Assembly (NCBI GenBank): GCA_023390175.1
Contig: JAEWDK010000023.1
Coordinates: 1-33,209 of the forward strand
DNA from: Bacillota bacterium
Lineage (GTDB): Bacteria; Bacillota; Clostridia; Oscillospirales; Acutalibacteraceae
Direction of reading: 5' to 3'
DNA length: 33,209 bases
Shown: positions 22,295 to 30,925 of the stretch, in pieces
How positions within the stretch are numbered: position 1 is the first letter of the stretch
Layout of the letters: every line of letters starts with the position of its first letter
Position numbers and translations under genes: made by a program
Notes under the pieces: generated by a model
Told to the model about the DNA's origin: nothing
What the model saw: only the letters and a program-made list of their open reading frames with translations
Database searches by the model: none

Positions 22295-25197
22295 ATTACA
22301 CTCAAAGTCAGCAAGAGGCATTGGATTATCGCGATGGAAATCTGTTGATAATTGCATGCGCAGGGAGCGGTAAAACCCAAGTCCTATCCCGAAGAATAGC
22401 TCTGCTTGTGTCTGAAGGCGTGCCAAGAAATAGCATTATCGCATTTACTTTTACAGATTTGGCAGCAGGCGAGCTTAAATCTCGAATTCGTAAGGAAATG
22501 GCAGCATTACGCGCTGAAGGAAGGCTGGAAGACGCGTCTCTCGGCGATATGTATATTGGCACGATACATAGTTTTAGCTTACAATTATTAAAAGAAATCA
22601 ACGCCGCTTATCGCAACTATGACATTATTGATGAGAAACGCCAAGCCGCAATTATTGTATCTAAATATAATGACTTTGGGCTAAATGACCTTCAAGGCGC
22701 AAGGTCGAAAATTGATACAATTAGACGTTTCATAGAAACGCTAAACATAATATATCGCGAGCATATTGATGTTGACTCGCTAAGCAATCCAGTTCTGATA
22801 GAGTCTCTGCATCGTTACCACCAATTTGTAAAACAACGCCCGAATTGCTTTCTTACTTTCGACGAGATAATCGCTGAGCTTGCAGCTTCTATGTCCACTA
22901 ACGATGCCATTCGAGAGGGAGTTCAGCAACGCTTCAGCAATATATTTGTTGACGAGTATCAAGATGTCGATGACAGGCAAGAAGAGTTAATCCGACTACT
23001 GAGTAACAATGGCTTGGCCGCACATGTTTGCGCAGTTGGCGACGACGACCAGGCGATATATCGTTTTAGGGGTGCCACAGTAACTAACATTCTCACTTTT
23101 GAAGACAGGTATCCAAATGTAAAGCGTGTAACTCTATCAAGTAATTTCCGATCAAGCCATGCAATTGTTGAAATAGCTAACGCCGCAGTAATGGGACGTA
23201 GAATCGGCCACAAAGATATACCTGGGCTAAGCCGACGTTTGCCTAAAACGATGGAGGCTAAGCATTATAACGCTGTAACTAATCAATTTGAAGAAACCAT
23301 GGCGGAACACGGCGACGTTTGGAACTGCACATTCGACAGCGACGTAAATGAAGCAATATTTGTATGTAACAAAATTCAAGAATTGACTGGATACCCTTGG
23401 CACGACGGCGAAGTCATAAGAGGGTTGTCATATGCGGATATGGCAATACTATGCCGGAGCGTAAATTATATGCGCTCCATCATGGATGAGTTGGATCGCC
23501 GCCAGATTCCATATGTAATTAGGGGCGCGAAAGGCCTTTTCGAAAGTCCTGAAATAAAAGTTGTTCACGCCTCGTTTTGTCTATTGTTTGGGAGTCAATA
23601 TGTGGTTCCCGACCCTAATAAGTACGACCATTATCTGACGTTTGATGAGGCTAACACGCGTGAGCATATTCGAAGCAATATAGATAGGCTGCGAGGAACA
23701 AGAAGATTTCCAAACGCAGACAGCAATGTCTTGTTTTCTTGGATTGCTCAGAAAAGAGTCCTCTTCCAACGGATGCAATCTCAGGCAGATAGAGCTCGGT
23801 ATCATTTGTCTCGGCGTTTATTTCCGCAGGAACTGTTTTATGAACTCCTTGAGGTATTGGGTGCAAACCAATCTCAGTTACCTGATGATGCGTTATATAA
23901 TCTAGGCCGTTTTAGCGAATTAATACTTGACTTTGAATCTGTTCACCAGTGGGTAACTCCATATGATATGCGCGATTTTGCATATTACCTTGGATACTGG
24001 GCAGCAAAAGAAGCAAATGACATTAAACATCAAGATTTAGGTGCACAAAACGCCGTACAGATTTCGACGATGCACCAAGCGAAAGGCCTTGAGTGGCCGG
24101 TCGTGTTTATCCCTGCGTTGACAAACAGACGGCTTCCATCTCAACATAGAAACGATGGAAATACGCATCTATTAGACGCCGGCGAATGCATTGGACGGCC
24201 AAGCGCTACAGACGATCCGGATGAAGCGCGAGAGCGCTTGGATGAGGAGCTTCGCTTATGGTATGTCGCATTGACCAGGAGCAAAAAGTTTTTGATCATC
24301 AGCGGTCTAGAGTATCCACGTACCAAAACTTCACAGTTTGCCGGTAACATTCAGCATGACTATGTATGTACAGATCCCAATGCAATATTTGCTAGGCCAC
24401 AGAGCGTTGAGCCAATAGTACCTGTTGACGCAACAATATTGCCTACGAACTTTAGCGACCTTCGGTATTATTGGGAATGCCCAAGAGATTACCTACTCCG
24501 GAGACTAATGGGCTTTAGCCCGGGCGTCAACGAAAGCTACGGTTATGGACAGCAAATACACAATTTACTTGCCTTATTGCACGATTCACTTGCTACGCAA
24601 CGCATTGACGGCGCTTGGATAGAAGCTCAAGTAGATGAACATTTTAATCTGCGTTACACCCGGGGAGAACCGTTAGAGGCAATGAAAGCGGCCGCTAAGC
24701 GAATTATCAAGAGTTATTTCCGTGATGATCCAGATTTGCGTGAAAAGGTTCTTCAGGCTGAAAAACCTTTTGAATTTATTGTTGGCGACGCTATGATAAG
24801 CGGCACGATTGACTTACTTAATAGAATCAATCCAGCGGAAGATGACGACCAGCATGTTGAAATCGTTGATTTTAAAACTGGAAGAACTGGCAATGATCTT
24901 GCCGAGGCAGAGCGGCGCTCAAGCGTTGAACAGCAGTTGCAAATGTATGCAATCGCCACCCATGATGCTTTGGGCCTTGATCCTCAACGTGCAACTGCTC
25001 ATTTCCTGTATGCGAATCAAGCTCATGAACGAGTTGATATTCCATTGAACGAAGTTGAAACGGAAGCGATGAAGGTGAGAATAGGAGATACGGTTAGCTC
25101 GATTAAAGCTAGCAGCTTTCCTATGTGTGAATTTGATGCAGTAAAGTGCCATTCATGCGATTTCAAGTCCATATGCACTGGTTCTAGGCGAGGATAA
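22291..25197 (+). CDS. UvrD/PcrA-type helicase fused to an iron-sulfur PD-(D/E)XK nuclease
   Basis: This 968-residue protein has a superfamily 1 helicase in its N-terminal two thirds: Walker A ACAGSGKT (residues 22-29), VDEYQDV (D221/E222), GDDDQAIYRFRGA, LSSNFRSS, MHQAKGLEWPVVFIP and WYVALTRSKK. The C-terminal part is a RecB/AddB-like nuclease with GTIDLL (D841) and VEIVDFKTGR (D860, K862). C730 with C953, C956 and C962 (C-x2-C-x5-C) matches the AddB/Cas4 iron-sulfur arrangement. It should unwind and degrade DNA. Translational coupling to the methylase gene suggests a role in the restriction system rather than housekeeping repair (inference). Confidence 0.88.
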   Translation: MNYTQSQQEALDYRDGNLLIIACAGSGKTQVLSRRIALLVSEGVPRNSIIAFTFTDLAAGELKSRIRKEMAALRAEGRLEDASLGDMYIGTIHSFSLQLLKEINAAYRNYDIIDEKRQAAIIVSKYNDFGLNDLQGARSKIDTIRRFIETLNIIYREHIDVDSLSNPVLIESLHRYHQFVKQRPNCFLTFDEIIAELAASMSTNDAIREGVQQRFSNIFVDEYQDVDDRQEELIRLLSNNGLAAHVCAVGDDDQAIYRFRGATVTNILTFEDRYPNVKRVTLSSNFRSSHAIVEIANAAVMGRRIGHKDIPGLSRRLPKTMEAKHYNAVTNQFEETMAEHGDVWNCTFDSDVNEAIFVCNKIQELTGYPWHDGEVIRGLSYADMAILCRSVNYMRSIMDELDRRQIPYVIRGAKGLFESPEIKVVHASFCLLFGSQYVVPDPNKYDHYLTFDEANTREHIRSNIDRLRGTRRFPNADSNVLFSWIAQKRVLFQRMQSQADRARYHLSRRLFPQELFYELLEVLGANQSQLPDDALYNLGRFSELILDFESVHQWVTPYDMRDFAYYLGYWAAKEANDIKHQDLGAQNAVQISTMHQAKGLEWPVVFIPALTNRRLPSQHRNDGNTHLLDAGECIGRPSATDDPDEARERLDEELRLWYVALTRSKKFLIISGLEYPRTKTSQFAGNIQHDYVCTDPNAIFARPQSVEPIVPVDATILPTNFSDLRYYWECPRDYLLRRLMGFSPGVNESYGYGQQIHNLLALLHDSLATQRIDGAWIEAQVDEHFNLRYTRGEPLEAMKAAAKRIIKSYFRDDPDLREKVLQAEKPFEFIVGDAMISGTIDLLNRINPAEDDDQHVEIVDFKTGRTGNDLAEAERRSSVEQQLQMYAIATHDALGLDPQRATAHFLYANQAHERVDIPLNEVETEAMKVRIGDTVSSIKASSFPMCEFDAVKCHSCDFKSICTGSRRG

Positions 25198-25226
25198 CCT
25201 ACTCTATCGCAAGGGAGATAAATCAT

Positions 25227-26105
25227 ATGAAAAAGAACCCCGACGTTCCCAGATATCCAGACCTCTTGGAACCGACGTTTTCTGCGCTGAAACAGTTGGG
25301 CGGTTCCGGAACAAATGATGAGATTCACGATAAAGTTGTCAGCACATTATCTTTGCCAGACGAAATTGTTGATACGCCGCATCTCGGAAGTGTAAATCAA
25401 AGCGAATTGCAGTATCAATTGGCTTGGGCTAGAACTTACCTGAAAAATTATGGGGCTATAGCGAATAGCGCACGAAGCATATGGGCGATTACATCCGTGT
25501 TTTCAGGGAAAGAAACAATTGAAAAGAAAAAAGTAATATCTGCCGTTGCAAAACAGAAGAACGACAAGAAAAAAGGCGGTCAAACTAGCCAGATAGCAAA
25601 TGATTCAGATAACAAGACCAGTGACGACACTGAATATCCAGACGAAATCAAGCCTTGGCGCAGCAGACTGTCAGATGTTTTAATGGAGATGAACCCTTAC
25701 GCTTTTGAACGTTTATCTCAAAGGCTTTTGAGAGAAAGCGGGTTCTCTCAAGTTGAGGTAACAAAGAAATCAGGCGACGGCGGTATTGATGGGACTGGAA
25801 AACTACGGATCAATGGATTAGTAAGTTTTAACGTAGCATTTCAATGTAAACGTTATAAAGGAATGGTTACTGCTGGAGATATCCGAGATTTCAGAGGTTC
25901 TCTAACGAGTAATACCGAAAAAGGAATTTTTATCACTACAGGTACATTTTCAAAGGCGGCCAGAGAAGAAGCTGTGAATCCGGCTAAACGGCAAATAGAT
26001 CTTGTTGACGGAGAGGAATTCATCAATAAACTTGCCGAATATGGCTTGGGCCTTACGGAAGTGAAGGACTATGAAATTGATGAAGATTTCTTCAAAAAGA
26101 TTTGA
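25227..26105 (+). CDS. Mrr-like restriction endonuclease
   Basis: This 292-residue protein has an N-terminal winged-helix Mrr_N-type region at about residues 8-90 (YPDLLEPTFSALKQLGGSGT, then NQSELQYQLAWARTYLKNYG), a Lys-rich linker, and a C-terminal Mrr catalytic domain at about residues 150-275. Catalytic residues appear as D188 in SGDGGIDGTG and Q206-x-K208 in FQCKRYKG, followed by TTGTFSKAAREEA. Mrr-type enzymes cut modified DNA or specific sites. It lies 29 bases after the helicase gene and is the last gene before a terminator. Being next to two C5 methylases, it must tolerate the host's own marks or have another target (inference). Confidence 0.88.
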   Translation: MKKNPDVPRYPDLLEPTFSALKQLGGSGTNDEIHDKVVSTLSLPDEIVDTPHLGSVNQSELQYQLAWARTYLKNYGAIANSARSIWAITSVFSGKETIEKKKVISAVAKQKNDKKKGGQTSQIANDSDNKTSDDTEYPDEIKPWRSRLSDVLMEMNPYAFERLSQRLLRESGFSQVEVTKKSGDGGIDGTGKLRINGLVSFNVAFQCKRYKGMVTAGDIRDFRGSLTSNTEKGIFITTGTFSKAAREEAVNPAKRQIDLVDGEEFINKLAEYGLGLTEVKDYEIDEDFFKKI

Positions 26106-26176
26106 TCATTGGATTCAATATCGATCTGGAGCATTTCGGTCTTAGCATGGATATATCAGCGACGACAGCGTAAAAC

Positions 26177-26207
26177 AAAACTCGCCTCAAAATCGAAGCG
26201 AGTTTTT
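26177..26207 (+). terminator. Rho-independent terminator of the defence island
   Basis: A perfect nine-pair stem AAAACTCGC / GCGAGTTTT with a twelve-base loop ends in five T's, 72 bases after the mrr-like stop codon. Confidence 0.85.
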
Positions 26208-26224
26208 AGCGTTTCTTCTTGAAA

Positions 26225-26306
26225 TGGTGGAGATAAGCAGGATCGAGCTGTTGGCCTCTTGAATATCATTCAAGAGCTCTCCAAATCCCATCGATTACAT
26301 ACCCCC
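26225..26306 (-). pseudogene. Degenerate tRNA-like sequence (tRNA-Ala related)
   Basis: Read on the minus strand, the 3' half closely resembles bacterial tRNA-Ala(GGC): an anticodon arm CTTGA-ATGATAT-TCAAG, AGG, a T arm with loop CTCGATC, TATCTCC, A and an encoded CCA. The 5' end GGGGGTA can pair over all seven positions with TATCTCC (two wobbles). The anticodon now reads GAT, the T stem has one mismatch, and the D stem is lost with about six extra bases. It is probably a decayed tRNA or an integration remnant. It lies 17 bases beyond the island terminator. Confidence 0.55.
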
Positions 26307-26351
26307 GTAAATGGGCTACGGAGATGCGCTTTTAATACGCAGAAAAAACAC

Positions 26352-26891
26352 CTAGCGCTCTTTCGTATCTCCATTGTCTTTAATTTGCTCTATCAGATTA
26401 CTAATTTCCTTTTCGCTTTTTTTGCCTTTTGGACTGTGGACACTTTTTACTAGCATACTCATTTCATGCAGTGAAAGTATAAAATATGCAATCAGAAATG
26501 CCATAAATACTATTTCAACATTTTGCATAAAAGAATAAATTATATGATTTATACCAGATTCTGCTGATGAAACCAGTACCAAATAAAGCCCGGCAATAAC
26601 AGAGATTGTTGCATATATAATACCCTTTAGTATATGAGTATTTCTTTTCTTGATTATATTTGTGTTTTTGACTTTATTTATTATTGAATTATCTAATAAT
26701 CCAACAAGCAATGAATAATTGGTGTAAAGAAATCCCCCAAATAGAGCATTTACGGTTATTAAGCTGAAATGAAACGATTTATCTGTTGAAGCAATAAACC
26801 ATGTCTTTCCTGACTTTAAAAAGACCGCACAACTGATTACTGACAAGGCTAAAGGCAGCAAATTACTTATCCACTGCAATATTTTCTTCAT
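26352..26891 (-). CDS. Four-helix membrane protein, candidate defence effector
   Basis: This 179-residue protein starts at ATG 26891 five bases after AGGAGGG. Four hydrophobic helices lie at about residues 7-25, 43-66, 88-109 and 121-141. A charged cytoplasmic tail of about 38 residues (SPKGKKSEKEISNLIEQIKD) follows. The family is not recognised. Size and topology resemble KwaA of the Kiwa phage-defence system, but no sequence identity can be claimed. It is the last gene of the three-gene operon, 39 bases after the 311-residue gene. A membrane-damaging or sensing role is inference. Confidence 0.7.
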   Translation of the reverse strand: MKKILQWISNLLPLALSVISCAVFLKSGKTWFIASTDKSFHFSLITVNALFGGFLYTNYSLLVGLLDNSIINKVKNTNIIKKRNTHILKGIIYATISVIAGLYLVLVSSAESGINHIIYSFMQNVEIVFMAFLIAYFILSLHEMSMLVKSVHSPKGKKSEKEISNLIEQIKDNGDTKER

Positions 26892-26930
26892 GATGCCCTC
26901 CTGCTTTCCAATAACAAAGAGGATTAATTG

Positions 26931-27866
26931 TTATCTATTGCTTACCGCCAAGATTACATCTTTGTAATCGCTATACACATTCATCATATTTCCTCTATAT
27001 TCCCGTAGAATAGTTTCTTTTTCTATTTCAACTTTGCGTCCATTTTCCTGCCGATATTCACTAACCGAGATAGGATATTTGAAGTATTCTTCATATAAGT
27101 CATATTGACGTTGCCGCTCTCCGGTATTTGCCTTTCCAGAAAGGACTACAGATTTGTATAGCCTCCTATTTTGCTGAAGTGCTCGAACTAAGCGTGTAAT
27201 AACGTTTGGATCATTAGACAGCGCCCCACGAAAATCGGGCCTAATCTCAAAAACGACGCTTGAGGTATTTCTCTGAACTGCCTGCATCACTTCGTCATCA
27301 TGAAATCCAAATACTTCTTGCAGTACTTGTGCGTCCGGTTGTGCAACATCAACTTGTAATCTGTTAATTTCAGGAGTTTTACCGCCAAGCAGTTCGTTAA
27401 TCAAATCCTGATTCGGGATAGGTTCGGTTTCAAGCGAAAACCTGTTGTTATAGCGAGAAAACACTCTTGCCAGTGCGCCCTCACTGGGCGCACCTTTTGA
27501 ATTAACAATAGACAGAATACCATGGCTATATCCCAGAATACAGTATGTAAACCATTCTACACCGCTGTTGCCAATTTCGTCTGGTTGTAAAACGTCCGTT
27601 GTCTCATAGGTATTATAGTTCCTCTTTTGCATACTATTATTCGGACGTTTGCGATTAAGCCTTGTAAATAAATATTCGTCGGTATCCTCAATGATGTCTA
27701 ACATCATCGGCTCTGCATCTTCATATGTTAGCTTTAGTGCGCCATTCCTACATTCTTTGTCAAATACGGCTTGAAACAGCCCTTTAAACGTATTCACAGG
27801 CATTTCAGTATTCGTCTGCGTATCACGAATAACTACTTTGAATAGATAGATATTCTTTGTTGACAT
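26931..27866 (-). CDS. Unrecognised 311-residue protein of the three-gene operon
   Basis: The start ATG 27866 lies seven bases after GGGAGG. The protein is soluble, beta-rich at the start (NIYLFKVVIRDTQTNTEMP), with LDIIEDTDEYLFTRLNRKRP, then GVEWFTYCILGYSHGILSIV and NSKGAPSEGALARVF. A later half (SSVVFEIRPDFRGALSN, then VVLSGKANTGERQRQYDLYE) follows. No nuclease, ATPase or other catalytic motif is evident. It occupies the middle of an operon between an NdpA-type protein and a membrane protein. KwaB-like proteins have a similar length, but the sequence does not let me assign it to that family. Confidence 0.7.
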   Translation of the reverse strand: MSTKNIYLFKVVIRDTQTNTEMPVNTFKGLFQAVFDKECRNGALKLTYEDAEPMMLDIIEDTDEYLFTRLNRKRPNNSMQKRNYNTYETTDVLQPDEIGNSGVEWFTYCILGYSHGILSIVNSKGAPSEGALARVFSRYNNRFSLETEPIPNQDLINELLGGKTPEINRLQVDVAQPDAQVLQEVFGFHDDEVMQAVQRNTSSVVFEIRPDFRGALSNDPNVITRLVRALQQNRRLYKSVVLSGKANTGERQRQYDLYEEYFKYPISVSEYRQENGRKVEIEKETILREYRGNMMNVYSDYKDVILAVSNR

Positions 27867-27902
27867 TCGTATACCTCCCGAGCGATAGAATTAGAAGTTA
27901 TC

Positions 27903-28892
27903 TTACAGTTTTATGTTCTTTATTAGTAGTGATACAGTCCCGTCTGGATTGTTTATAAACTCCACTTCATCCGCATTCGTGTAAACCTGTGTGGGAATTT
28001 TTATTTCTACGCCACTTGTAGTTCTGATTGCTTGCTTTTCAAATTTCTTTTGAAATTTTTCAGACAAAGACAGCGTTTCATCTTTAGAAATATCAGAAGC
28101 GGCAAGTCGCTCAAAAAACTCTTGCTGGGCAACTGGATTATCAGGAAAAAACTTACGGCCAAGGTTTTCTACCAGTAGTGGCTGTTCCCGTTGGAGTTCA
28201 TCAAGCATGGTTGCCGAGATATGAGTATCGACTTTATCTTCTCTGGCATAATACAATCCGGAAACTTTTTCAGCCACCTGTAATACTTTTGTCGCTTTTT
28301 GCCTTGGCGTTTTATTCTCACAACAAGCTAAAATCTGAGGTGAAAGATAATAGTCCTTAATCCCATCAACTGTAAACTTTCTCTCGACCACTTTAACGCA
28401 GGGGTTTTGCATATTTATAAAGAAACCCTCTCCAACTTTTGTTGTTTGAGTTGGAAGCAAAGTTTTATATCGAATAATATCTATTCGCCTGTCCTTATTG
28501 CCGTTGTTTGTGTCTATATGGTGAGTAAAGGCACTCTTATAGTCTAGCTTTAGCATGAAAAAATAATCCGTGCTATTGATTTGCGCCGTACCAAAAACAA
28601 TATCCGCAGATGGAATTTCTGAATTTCGTCGCATTATAGTATAGATATTTGTAGCGATACTTTGAGAAATAGAGTTTAAGTCCCATTCGGCATTTTTGCA
28701 TTGAGTCCAAACACTTGCGCCCTCTCTAAATGTGCATTCTTTTATATCGTCACTTTGAAAAGTCTTTTCTATAATATCTGAAATGAAAGCGGTGACATCT
28801 TCGTCAACTAATAGTTGGTCGTTTGACAAAACCGGAACGCCATTTGCAATATCCATAATATGTATAATTGCATTTTTAATTGATATTGTCAT
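27903..28892 (-). CDS. NdpA/YejK-type (NA37) nucleoid-associated protein
   Basis: This is a 329-residue protein. ATG 28892 is used; a GTG at 28904 is close to GAGG and is also possible. Family landmarks are IKNAIIHIMDIANGVPVLS at the N-terminus, VFGTAQINSTDYFFMLKLDY, and KVDTHISATMLDELQ, with a C-terminal region rich in charged helices ending EFINNPDGTVSLLIKNIKL. NA37 proteins associate with nucleoid DNA, and YejK in Escherichia coli interacts with topoisomerases. Copies outside the chromosome core are found in defence-type loci. It heads the operon and probably serves as the DNA-sensing part (inference). Confidence 0.8.
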   Translation of the reverse strand: MTISIKNAIIHIMDIANGVPVLSNDQLLVDEDVTAFISDIIEKTFQSDDIKECTFREGASVWTQCKNAEWDLNSISQSIATNIYTIMRRNSEIPSADIVFGTAQINSTDYFFMLKLDYKSAFTHHIDTNNGNKDRRIDIIRYKTLLPTQTTKVGEGFFINMQNPCVKVVERKFTVDGIKDYYLSPQILACCENKTPRQKATKVLQVAEKVSGLYYAREDKVDTHISATMLDELQREQPLLVENLGRKFFPDNPVAQQEFFERLAASDISKDETLSLSEKFQKKFEKQAIRTTSGVEIKIPTQVYTNADEVEFINNPDGTVSLLIKNIKL

Positions 28893-28935
28893 TATATTCT
28901 TCACTATCCTCTGTGCAAAACATATTTATTTTTTA

Positions 28936-28962
28936 ATTATATCATAAGTCGTCGAATTTCAA
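28936..28962 (-). promoter_or_regulatory. Promoter of the three-gene operon
   Basis: On the minus strand an extended -10 (TGATATAAT) lies 15 bases after TTGAAA. The short spacer is compensated by the TG extension. It sits about 45 bases upstream of the NdpA-type start codon. Confidence 0.6.
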
Positions 28963-29004
28963 CATTGCTTTTTACTTATTTTGGTACAAAGTTGTCAGAA
29001 AATA

Positions 29005-29024
29005 TTACGGCAGCGCTGCCGTAA
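29005..29024. promoter_or_regulatory. Perfect 20-base palindrome, possible operator
   Basis: TTACGGCAGCGCTGCCGTAA is a perfect inverted repeat without loop, located 43 bases upstream of the -35 box of the leftward operon. Lack of a loop argues for a dimeric protein-binding site rather than a terminator. Confidence 0.55.
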
Positions 29025-29236
29025 GGAGACTATGGGCAGCGTTTCTATATAAATCACACGCTGAGAGAAGGATATCTTCCCCACGGCCAGCGAAAGCTGC
29101 CTTTTTTAAATGCTTCAAAGAGATTAACTATTAAATGTCAACACTGAAATTAAGGATGGTGGTCGAGAAACAAATGGCTCAGCGTCTCCAATTGAGTTGT
29201 ACCCCTTGCGTCAAGAAAATCTTTAGTTAATTACTC

Positions 29237-29265
29237 TTGCATAGTGGTATAATTTTTTCTATACT
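29237..29265 (+). promoter_or_regulatory. Likely promoter of the Fic gene
   Basis: TTGCAT and TATACT are separated by 17 bases, 43 bases before the Fic start codon. An additional TATAAT lies inside the spacer, so the exact start is uncertain. Confidence 0.45.
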
Positions 29266-29307
29266 GATACATAATGATACTAAATACTATCACAAGAGGG
29301 CAAGTAT

Positions 29308-30480
29308 ATGGACGCGGCGCTTTATGCCAAGATACTTTCAGACAAAAGCATTACCGATCTGAAAAAAATAAAATACAAGTTTCCAGATGTCAACATGAAG
29401 GAACTCATATCGCTGTTGGAATCCAGCGTTTATAAAACTATGCCCATCCTGGACTTCGCTGGGAACAATCTTGTTTATATGGAAAATGCGGCACAGGTAC
29501 GGATGAAGGCAGTGAAACTCCTCCTCACGCCCCAAAGCTCAAACGAAGCTTTTGGGCTCAAGGCAATGGAGGACGAAATTGCATCTTCGCTTACCATAGA
29601 AAGCATTGATTTCTCACGCGATAGCGTAAGAAAAATACTGCGCGGCTACGCGCCTGCCGACGAGAGTGAGAACCGTATCTTTGGCATGAAAAAGGGCCTT
29701 GAGTTTATTTCTGATCCTGACAACGAGATCACCGAGGATAACATACACACTCTTTATGATATAGCTATCGGCCAATACTTGCCGGAAAACGACAAACTAA
29801 AGCCGGGCGTCTTCTATCGTCACGACAGTGTATATATCATTGGTCAGGAACTGGAGCATACCGGCCTGCCTTAAGAAAAGCTTCCTGAATATATGAGCAA
29901 ATTCGCAACCTTCATCAATGCTGAAAGCACGATGAACGACTTGCTCAAGGCGGCGGTTATCCATTTCTATGTTGCTTATCTGCATCCGTATTTTGACGGC
30001 AACGGCCGTATGGCCAGGCTTATGCATCTATGGTACTTGAAGAGGCAGGGTTACTCGTCCGCACTGTTCATCCCATTCTCCAGCTACATCGAGCGAAGTC
30101 GAAAGGGATATTATAGCGCCTATTCGCTGGCCGAGGGAAATGCGAAGATCAGCGGAGTGATGGATGTAACGCCGTTCCTAGTCTACTTCATTGCAAATGT
30201 ATACAACAAACTCGGCAGTGCTCTGCCGCAGGTCAACACGATGGCGGCTTTTAACAAAGCATTGGATGACGGCCAAATCACAGAGAAAGAGAAAGATCTT
30301 TGGAATTTTGTCCTGTCCGCATACGGGAACGGTGAATTTTCCACCAAACAGCTTGAACGTGACTTCAGAAATGCCGCCTATGCCACAATACGCGGTTTCG
30401 TGCTGAAATTTGAGAGCCTTGGCCTTTTATCAGCGCAAAAGTACGGAAACAAAGTCAAATACTCCATGCAAAATAAATAA
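29308..30480 (+). pseudogene. Fic-family protein gene with one in-frame stop codon
   Basis: The first part encodes 188 residues and ends at TAA 29872-29874; the same frame then continues unbroken to 30480. With the stop ignored the protein is about 390 residues. The catalytic motif HPYFDGNGR begins at codon 226, downstream of the stop. An upstream segment SSLTIESI resembles the inhibitory (S/T)xxxE(G/N) motif of class II Fic proteins. The C-terminal region has a winged-helix look (TKQLERDFRNAAYATIRGFV). Fic enzymes transfer AMP to target proteins. The single nonsense change suggests recent inactivation; restart at ATG 29893 would give a Fic core without the inhibitory helix. Confidence 0.8.
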
Positions 30481-30529
30481 GGCAATACCGCACAGAGCCA
30501 AACCGTGTGAGAAGTGGTAAAATAGAGAT

Positions 30530-30925
30530 ATGAATAAACAGATAACATTGTCGGCTCTGAGCGATGAGCTTGCTCAAGTTAAGACAAAGAAAAAAGAATT
30601 TTTAGCGCAGATCGAGCGGATTATTCCATGGGGCGAATGGGTCTCAATTATTCAACCATGCTATTATAAAGGAGAGCGTGGAAATAAGCCTTATGATCTG
30701 GAGCTGATGCTGAGACTGCATATTCTGCAAAATCTCTATGACTTGGGCGACGAAGCAACGGCAGCCGAGGTAATTGACAGCCGCGCCTTTTCTGAGTTCT
30801 GTGGAGTGGATTCGAGCAATCAGGTGCCAGATGGAGATACGATCGGACGGTTTCGCAATATTCTGATCGAAAACGGTCTACAGGATGTGTTTGTCAACCA
30901 GAAAGTGAGCCACTCGCTGGCTTAA
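30530..30925 (+). pseudogene. Truncated IS5/IS1182-type transposase
   Basis: The open frame of 131 residues begins MNKQITLSALSDELAQVKTK and has the N-terminal DUF772-like pattern of IS5/IS1182 transposases (LELMLRLHILQNLYDLGDEA, VDSSNQVPDGDTIGRFRNIL). The expected catalytic DDE part is missing because the frame runs into the left end of the IS21-type element at about 30897. The last residues (KVSHSLA) come from that element's terminal repeat. It is therefore an interrupted transposase fragment. Confidence 0.8.

Larger units (their letters stand above)
28905..29307. other. Gene-free divergent intergenic region
   Basis: About 400 bases lie between the leftward operon and the rightward Fic gene. 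The region holds the operon promoter, a 20-base palindrome and the Fic promoter. A short stretch near 29171-29205 is faintly tRNA-like but does not fold convincingly. No coding frame with a ribosome-binding site was seen. Confidence 0.6.

Noticed and set aside
26259..26453. Small plus-strand open frame of 64 residues
   Set aside because: It overlaps the tRNA-like sequence and the end of the membrane protein gene, and has no ribosome-binding site.
26352..27866. Calling the membrane protein and its neighbour Kiwa KwaA/KwaB
   Set aside because: Only size, topology and gene pairing agree. I see no diagnostic KwaB (DUF4868) motif, and the operon has an additional NA37 gene.
29171..29205. A second tRNA-like stretch on the minus strand
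   Set aside because: A D-arm-like block is present, but no consistent anticodon arm, T arm or acceptor pairing follows.
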